This document shows, one piece after another, positions 13,801 through 16,678 of a stretch of DNA of 16,678 nucleotides. The position numbers and the translations under genes were made by a program. The stretch's first letter is position 1; each line of letters opens with the position of its first letter. The DNA is taken from contig JBEINZ010000037.1 in NCBI GenBank assembly GCA_040377825.1, forward strand, positions 1 to 16,678, in the 5' to 3' direction. The notes under the pieces are model-generated. The model searched no databases, was not told the DNA's origin, and saw nothing but the letters and a program-made list of their open reading frames with translations. The DNA is from JBEINZ01 sp040377825. GTDB taxonomy: Bacteria; Pseudomonadota; Alphaproteobacteria; Rhizobiales; Ancalomicrobiaceae.

Positions 13801-14301
13801 ATGAGCCTGATCGAATTCGATTTCGAGAAAACCTTAAATCCCGTCGATGTCATCGAAAACGTAGCAGCGCTCGAAGACTGGAGCTTCGAGCGCTCCGGCG
13901 ACGACGAGATCACAATCTCGGTGGCCGGTCGCTGGTCGGATTATCACGTCTCCTTCTCTTGGATGGAGGCCGTTGAGTCACTGCATTTGGCCTGTGCCTT
14001 CGACATCAAGATCCTTGAACCCCGACGCGGCGAGATCATCAAGCTCTTAACCGCGGTGAACGAGCAAATGTGGCTTGGACACTTCGACCTCTGGAGCGAC
14101 GAAGGCGTGGTCATGTTTCGGCATGGCCTGTTGCTTGCGGGCGGTGTGGAACCGACCTCGCGACAAGTCGAGGGCATGTTGACCAATGCCATCGAAGCTT
14201 GCGATCGATACTATCAAGCCTTTCAGTTCGTGGTATGGGCGGGAAGAACGGCCAAGGAGGCCCTGGACGGCGCCTTGTTCGAAACGGCGGGAGAAGCTTG
14301 A
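13801..14301 (+). CDS. YbjN domain-containing protein
   Basis: Soluble protein of 166 residues with a YbjN domain, a fold resembling type III secretion chaperones. In E. coli YbjN affects motility and stress responses, but its role here is unknown. The start NPVDVIENVAALEDW, the beta-rich block ISVAGRWSDYHVSFSWM, and VNEQMWLGHFDLWSDEGVVM are typical. The C-terminal helices FQFVVWAGRTAKEAL end the protein. ATG 13801 is preceded by GAGGACAAGG. This gene upstream of proC is a recurring alphaproteobacterial pair. Its TGA overlaps the ATG of a 13-codon micro-ORF (TGATG at 14299-14303). No membrane helix or signal peptide is seen. Confidence 0.87.
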   Translation: MSLIEFDFEKTLNPVDVIENVAALEDWSFERSGDDEITISVAGRWSDYHVSFSWMEAVESLHLACAFDIKILEPRRGEIIKLLTAVNEQMWLGHFDLWSDEGVVMFRHGLLLAGGVEPTSRQVEGMLTNAIEACDRYYQAFQFVVWAGRTAKEALDGALFETAGEA

Positions 14302-14342
14302 TGAAGGCCGATCCCGAGAGGCTTCCAGTCGGGCTTGAATGA
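14301..14342 (+). CDS. Possible 13-codon micro-ORF between YbjN and proC
   Basis: ATG 14301 overlaps the YbjN stop by one base (TGATG) and GGAG (14290-14293) lies 7 bases upstream, a usable ribosome site. It encodes MKADPERLPVGLE and stops at TGA 14340-14342. No homology is recognised. It may be a coupling device or chance. Confidence 0.25.
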   Translation: MKADPERLPVGLE

Positions 14343-14389
14343 TGTGTTGCTCCGCCCGGAAGAAGCGGCGCAAGGGATGTGGACAATGA
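14342..14389 (+). CDS. Possible 15-codon basic micro-ORF overlapping the proC start
   Basis: ATG 14342 overlaps the first micro-ORF's stop (TGATG) and its own TGA (14387-14389) overlaps the proC ATG (ATGA at 14386-14389). It encodes MCCSARKKRRKGCGQ. No ribosome site precedes it, so only re-initiation would translate it. Could be chance. Confidence 0.2.
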   Translation: MCCSARKKRRKGCGQ

Positions 14390-15210
14390 AAAGCAATCTT
14401 CGCAAGGCAGCACCCCTGGTGCTTGTTGGGGCCGGCAAAATGGGTGGAGCCATGCTTGTGGGCTGGCTCGATCAGGGGCTCTCGGCACGTGACGTGTTCG
14501 TCATCGACCCCTCACCGCCGCCGGAGATGTTTGATGTTGCGTCGGAGCTCGGCGTATTTCTAGGTCCTACCGCGCCGGAGGGCATTCAAGCCGCAGTCCT
14601 TGTCCTGGCGGTTAAACCTCAAATCCTGGAGTCCGTTCTTCCTGGCTTGCTTGCCTTAATTACCGATAGCACCGTTACGGTCTCCATCGCCGCCGGCAAG
14701 ACGCTTGCGAACTTGGAAGCTGGTCTAGGTCCGTCGGCGATTGTTCGGGCCATGCCCAATACGCCCGCGCAGGTCGGACGCGGCGTTTCCGTTGCTATCG
14801 GCAACGATAAAGTCACGCCGATGCAGCGCACCCTCGTGACCGCGCTCTTGGCCGCGGTGGGTAAAGTGGAATGGGTGGCGCAGGAAGGGTTGATGGACGC
14901 GGTCACTGCCGTGTCTGGGTCCGGACCAGCCTATGTTTTTCTACTCGCGGAATGCCTTGCCGAAGCGGGCCGCAAGGCCGGCCTCCCGGCTGACCTCGCC
15001 CTAACGCTCGCGCGGTCAACTGTCGAAGGCGCCGGAGAGTTACTTTACCGTTCTCCGCTCGACCCAGCGACCTTAAGACGTAACGTAACGTCGCCAAACG
15101 GAACAACTGCGGCGGCCCTCGATGTACTGATGGCGGAAAACGGTTTGCAAGTCTTGTTAGAGCAAGCCATCGACGCCGCTACGCAACGATCACGTGCTCT
15201 CGCAACTTAA
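14386..15210 (+). CDS. proC: Pyrroline-5-carboxylate reductase
   Basis: Last enzyme of proline synthesis: reduces 1-pyrroline-5-carboxylate to proline with NAD(P)H in the cytosol. The 274 residues match the family length. The Rossmann motif LVGAGKMGGAMLVGW is near residue 14, followed by VLVLAVKPQIL, then IVRAMPNTPAQVGRG, the catalytic-domain AVSGSGPAYVFLLAE, and the C-terminal VTSPNGTTAAALDVLM. ATG 14386 is chosen because AAGGG (14372-14376) lies 9 bases upstream; an ATG at 14377 would place that site too close, and a TTG at 14335 would add 17 unlike residues. It follows YbjN by 84 bases, a stretch filled with two overlapping micro-ORFs. Assignment is certain. Confidence 0.96.
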   Translation: MKSNLRKAAPLVLVGAGKMGGAMLVGWLDQGLSARDVFVIDPSPPPEMFDVASELGVFLGPTAPEGIQAAVLVLAVKPQILESVLPGLLALITDSTVTVSIAAGKTLANLEAGLGPSAIVRAMPNTPAQVGRGVSVAIGNDKVTPMQRTLVTALLAAVGKVEWVAQEGLMDAVTAVSGSGPAYVFLLAECLAEAGRKAGLPADLALTLARSTVEGAGELLYRSPLDPATLRRNVTSPNGTTAAALDVLMAENGLQVLLEQAIDAATQRSRALAT

Positions 15211-15248
15211 ATATACCGACAGAACACCGAACAAATGTTTCTAGCGAC

Positions 15249-15263
15249 TTAAATTTGCACTAA
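15249..15263 (+). promoter_or_regulatory. CtrA-like box upstream of the DUF2336 gene
   Basis: TTAA, seven bases, then CTAA at 15249-15263 matches the alphaproteobacterial CtrA site TTAA-N7-TTAA except one base. A lone TTAAC lies at 15271. The whole 15206-15300 stretch is AT-rich, so chance matches are likely. Confidence 0.2.
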
Positions 15264-15318
15264 GGGATCATTAACATCTTCTCATTATTCTACGGCAGGT
15301 CGTCGTCGAGGTCCATTA

Positions 15319-15984
15319 ATGATTGGTACCGAGTTCGCTGAATTGCTAGAGGCAGCGGAAACCGCTTCGCCACAGTCGCGTAGCGAGAAATTGCGCGTCG
15401 CGCGGGATTGTTTTGTCGCCAATGCAGTCCAGCTTTCTGAAGCAGACGTTGCCCGCTTCGACGAAATCATGCGGCGGCTTCTAGACTCCGCGCCGCTGCT
15501 TGATCGTGTAACCTTCGCAAAGGCCATGGCGCGATCGCCTCGACTTCCTCAACGTATGCGCCAACGCCTACTTGCCGACAATCCAATGGTCGCCGGACCG
15601 ATCATGGAACATGCGGTCATGGAAGATCCCGAACTGGCGCAAATTGTTCAATCCGGAAATGAGAGTGCGTGCATCGCGATTGCCAAGCGCGCACCGCTTA
15701 GCGGCGTGGTTTCCGACAAGCTCATTGGGACCGGTCACCTCCGAGTGATGATGACGCTCGCGGAGAACACCAAGGCCGAGATATCGCAGAGCGGCTTTGA
15801 GATCATGTCCGATCTTGCGATCTCCAATAAGGGGATGGACAAAGCCCTTGCGGCAAGGCCCGACTTACCACCCGCGATAGCCGGGAAACTGATCCGTGCG
15901 CTTGAAAGGCGCACCAGTCAGCGTGTTTCCGATATCATTGAGCAAGATCGCGTTCGTGCCCGGCGCCCGCTGATTCTGCGCTGA
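15319..15984 (+). CDS. DUF2336 domain-containing protein
   Basis: Mostly helical protein of 221 residues that resembles DUF2336, a family with HEAT-like helical repeats confined largely to alphaproteobacteria and without a known role. The repeats show as KAMARSPRLPQRMRQRLLAD, then NPMVAGPIMEHAVMEDPELA, SGNESACIAIAKRAPLSG, and LIGTGHLRVMMTLAEN. It is shorter than many DUF2336 proteins. No signal peptide or membrane helix is seen. ATG 15319 is supported by GAGG (15308-15311) 7 bases away. The upstream gap is AT-rich and includes a CtrA-like box. It lies alone between proC and the L25 leader. The family call is moderately sure; any regulatory role is inference. Confidence 0.7.
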   Translation: MIGTEFAELLEAAETASPQSRSEKLRVARDCFVANAVQLSEADVARFDEIMRRLLDSAPLLDRVTFAKAMARSPRLPQRMRQRLLADNPMVAGPIMEHAVMEDPELAQIVQSGNESACIAIAKRAPLSGVVSDKLIGTGHLRVMMTLAENTKAEISQSGFEIMSDLAISNKGMDKALAARPDLPPAIAGKLIRALERRTSQRVSDIIEQDRVRARRPLILR

Positions 15985-16179
15985 CAACAGTCGCGCTCAA
16001 TTCGCGCGGAGGACGTTGCCACCTGATCGCAATTCCTGTAAGCGAACCCGGTCTGCGCGCCGACACCCCTGGAGGCAACGCGCCGACCTCGCCGGACGCC
16101 GTCCGGCGTGAGGCACAGGCCGACCCGTCTTTAGGAAAGACGATTGGACGGCCTTTTTGATTGAAGAGGACTGCAAGCC
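15985..16179 (+). ncRNA. Structured RNA leader of the L25 gene, or a small RNA
   Basis: Nearly the whole gap before the L25 gene can fold. Hairpin 1: CGCGC (15992-15996) with GCGCG (16004-16008). Stem 2: CGTTGCC (16014-16020) with GGCAACG (16074-16080), plus CC/GG beyond one A-A mismatch; it encloses two small hairpins (TCGC/GCGA at 16027-16045 and CGG/CCG at 16049-16062), making a three-way junction. Hairpin 3: CGCCGGAC, loop GCC, GTCCGGCG (16090-16108), extended by CCT/AGG past a 2-base bulge. The terminator follows. No open frame fits. Stem pairing is read by eye. Whether it is a cis-acting leader (my preference) or an independent small RNA is open. Confidence 0.55.
16117..16158 (+). terminator. 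Strong intrinsic terminator 21 bases before the L25 start
   Basis: AGGCCG (16117-16122) pairs with CGGCCT (16149-16154). Inside, CGTCTTT (16126-16132) pairs with AAAGACG (16136-16142) around the loop AGG, with two more C-G pairs (CC 16124-16125 with GG 16146-16147). TTTTT (16154-16158) follows. That is a stem of about 15 pairs plus T-run, standard for Rho-independent termination. Its place just before the L25 Shine-Dalgarno leaves no room for a promoter downstream. Confidence 0.75.
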
Positions 16180-16678
16180 ATGAGCCGTCAATCCTACGAG
16201 CTCGAGGCCTCGATGCGCGATCGTGTGGGCAAGGGGGCCGCTCGGGAGCTGCGTCGTGAAGGCCGTGTACCTGCCGTAATCTATGGCGACAAAAAGCCCC
16301 CCATGCCGATCTCGCTTGACTTCAAGGCCGCTGACAGGCGGTTGCGGGGCGGCGGGTTCATGACGACGGTCGCCACGATTTCAGTCGAAGGCGAGAAGAT
16401 TTTGGTCATTCCCAAGGACTATCATCTCGATCCGGTGAAAGACTTCCTGACGCACATCGATTTTCTGCGGATTGGCGCGGGCGCGACTGTGACCGTCTGG
16501 ATCCCGGTTCACGTCAACGGCGTGGAAAAGTCCCCCGGCATCAAGCGGGGCGGTGCGCTTAATTATGTCAGACACGAAGTCGAGTGCCTTTGCCGCGCCG
16601 ATTCGATCCCCGAGGCGATCGATTGCGACGTGTCAAAGCTCGACATAAACGACTCGCTCCACATATCGGCCGTGACGT
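16180..16678 (+). CDS. rplY: 50S ribosomal protein L25/general stress protein Ctc (3' end cut by window)
   Basis: Protein bL25 of the longer Ctc type, which binds 5S rRNA in the large subunit. The frame begins at ATG 16180 (MSRQSYELEASMRDRVGKG) with AGAGGA at 16165-16170, 9 bases upstream, and stays open for 166 codons to the window end. Family motifs are ARELRREGRVPAVIYG, then IPKDYHLDPVKDFLTHIDFL for the 5S-binding domain, and the C-terminal CTC domain with VPVHVNG-like WIPVHVNGVEKSPG, GGALNYVRHEVE and KLDINDSLHISAV. Two Cys in the VECLCRAD stretch are unusual but not disabling. About 30-60 residues are probably missing. A structured leader with a terminator precedes it, so its expression may be self-controlled; that is inference. 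Confidence 0.93.
   Translation, partial: MSRQSYELEASMRDRVGKGAARELRREGRVPAVIYGDKKPPMPISLDFKAADRRLRGGGFMTTVATISVEGEKILVIPKDYHLDPVKDFLTHIDFLRIGAGATVTVWIPVHVNGVEKSPGIKRGGALNYVRHEVECLCRADSIPEAIDCDVSKLDINDSLHISAVT

Noticed and set aside
13434..13976. 180-residue plus-strand frame in the ubiK-YbjN gap
   Set aside because: Overlaps the YbjN gene in another frame, has no ribosome site and no family likeness, and is Cys/Arg-rich as random frames are here.

Overview
The window looks like a chromosomal segment from a high-GC alphaproteobacterium, most likely Rhizobiales/Hyphomicrobiales or a near relative. The evidence is: a UvrB with a long extra N-terminal region, DUF992, DUF2336 and DUF3775 proteins, a MidA/NDUFAF7 methyltransferase next to lgt, a YbjN-proC pair, and the L25/Ctc form of bL25. 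I do not name a genus. No transposase, integrase, phage gene, CRISPR array, tRNA or rRNA was seen. Base composition looks even, apart from small AT-rich pockets upstream of genes.

Layout. Positions 120-1445 (+) encode a CNNM/CBS-domain membrane protein of the HlyC/CorC family. It converges on a minus-strand series that reads aspartate aminotransferase (4481-3279), GT87 membrane glycosyltransferase (3205-1964), then a secreted DUF992 protein (1928-1452). Divergent from the aminotransferase is a DUF1499 protein (4646-5173), which converges on a SemiSWEET sugar transporter (5443-5180, minus). Just upstream of the SemiSWEET gene is the decayed 3' end of a DUF486 (DMT-like) membrane protein gene (5606-5448, minus). 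Next come a DUF3775 protein and UvrB (+). UvrB converges, with 2 bases between, on a minus-strand block that reads lgt, midA, ychF and two overlapping MaoC-type hydratase genes. Divergent from lgt are ubiK, then YbjN-domain gene and proC, a DUF2336 protein, and the start of the L25 gene, which runs off the window end.

Most genes are housekeeping: nucleotide excision repair (UvrB), lipoprotein maturation (Lgt), respiratory-complex assembly (MidA), ubiquinone synthesis (UbiK), proline synthesis (ProC), amino-acid transamination (AspC) and ribosome function (YchF, L25). The more unusual content is in the gaps. The L25 gene has a roughly 195-base structured leader ending in a strong intrinsic terminator 21 bases before its start codon, which suggests attenuation or a separate small RNA. 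The GT87 gene has its Shine-Dalgarno sequence inside a perfect 11-bp hairpin. The first gene has a strong Shine-Dalgarno too far from its ATG, with a small hairpin between them that could shorten the gap. YbjN and proC are bridged by two stop-start-overlapping micro-ORFs. All of this is read by eye; no search or folding program was run.
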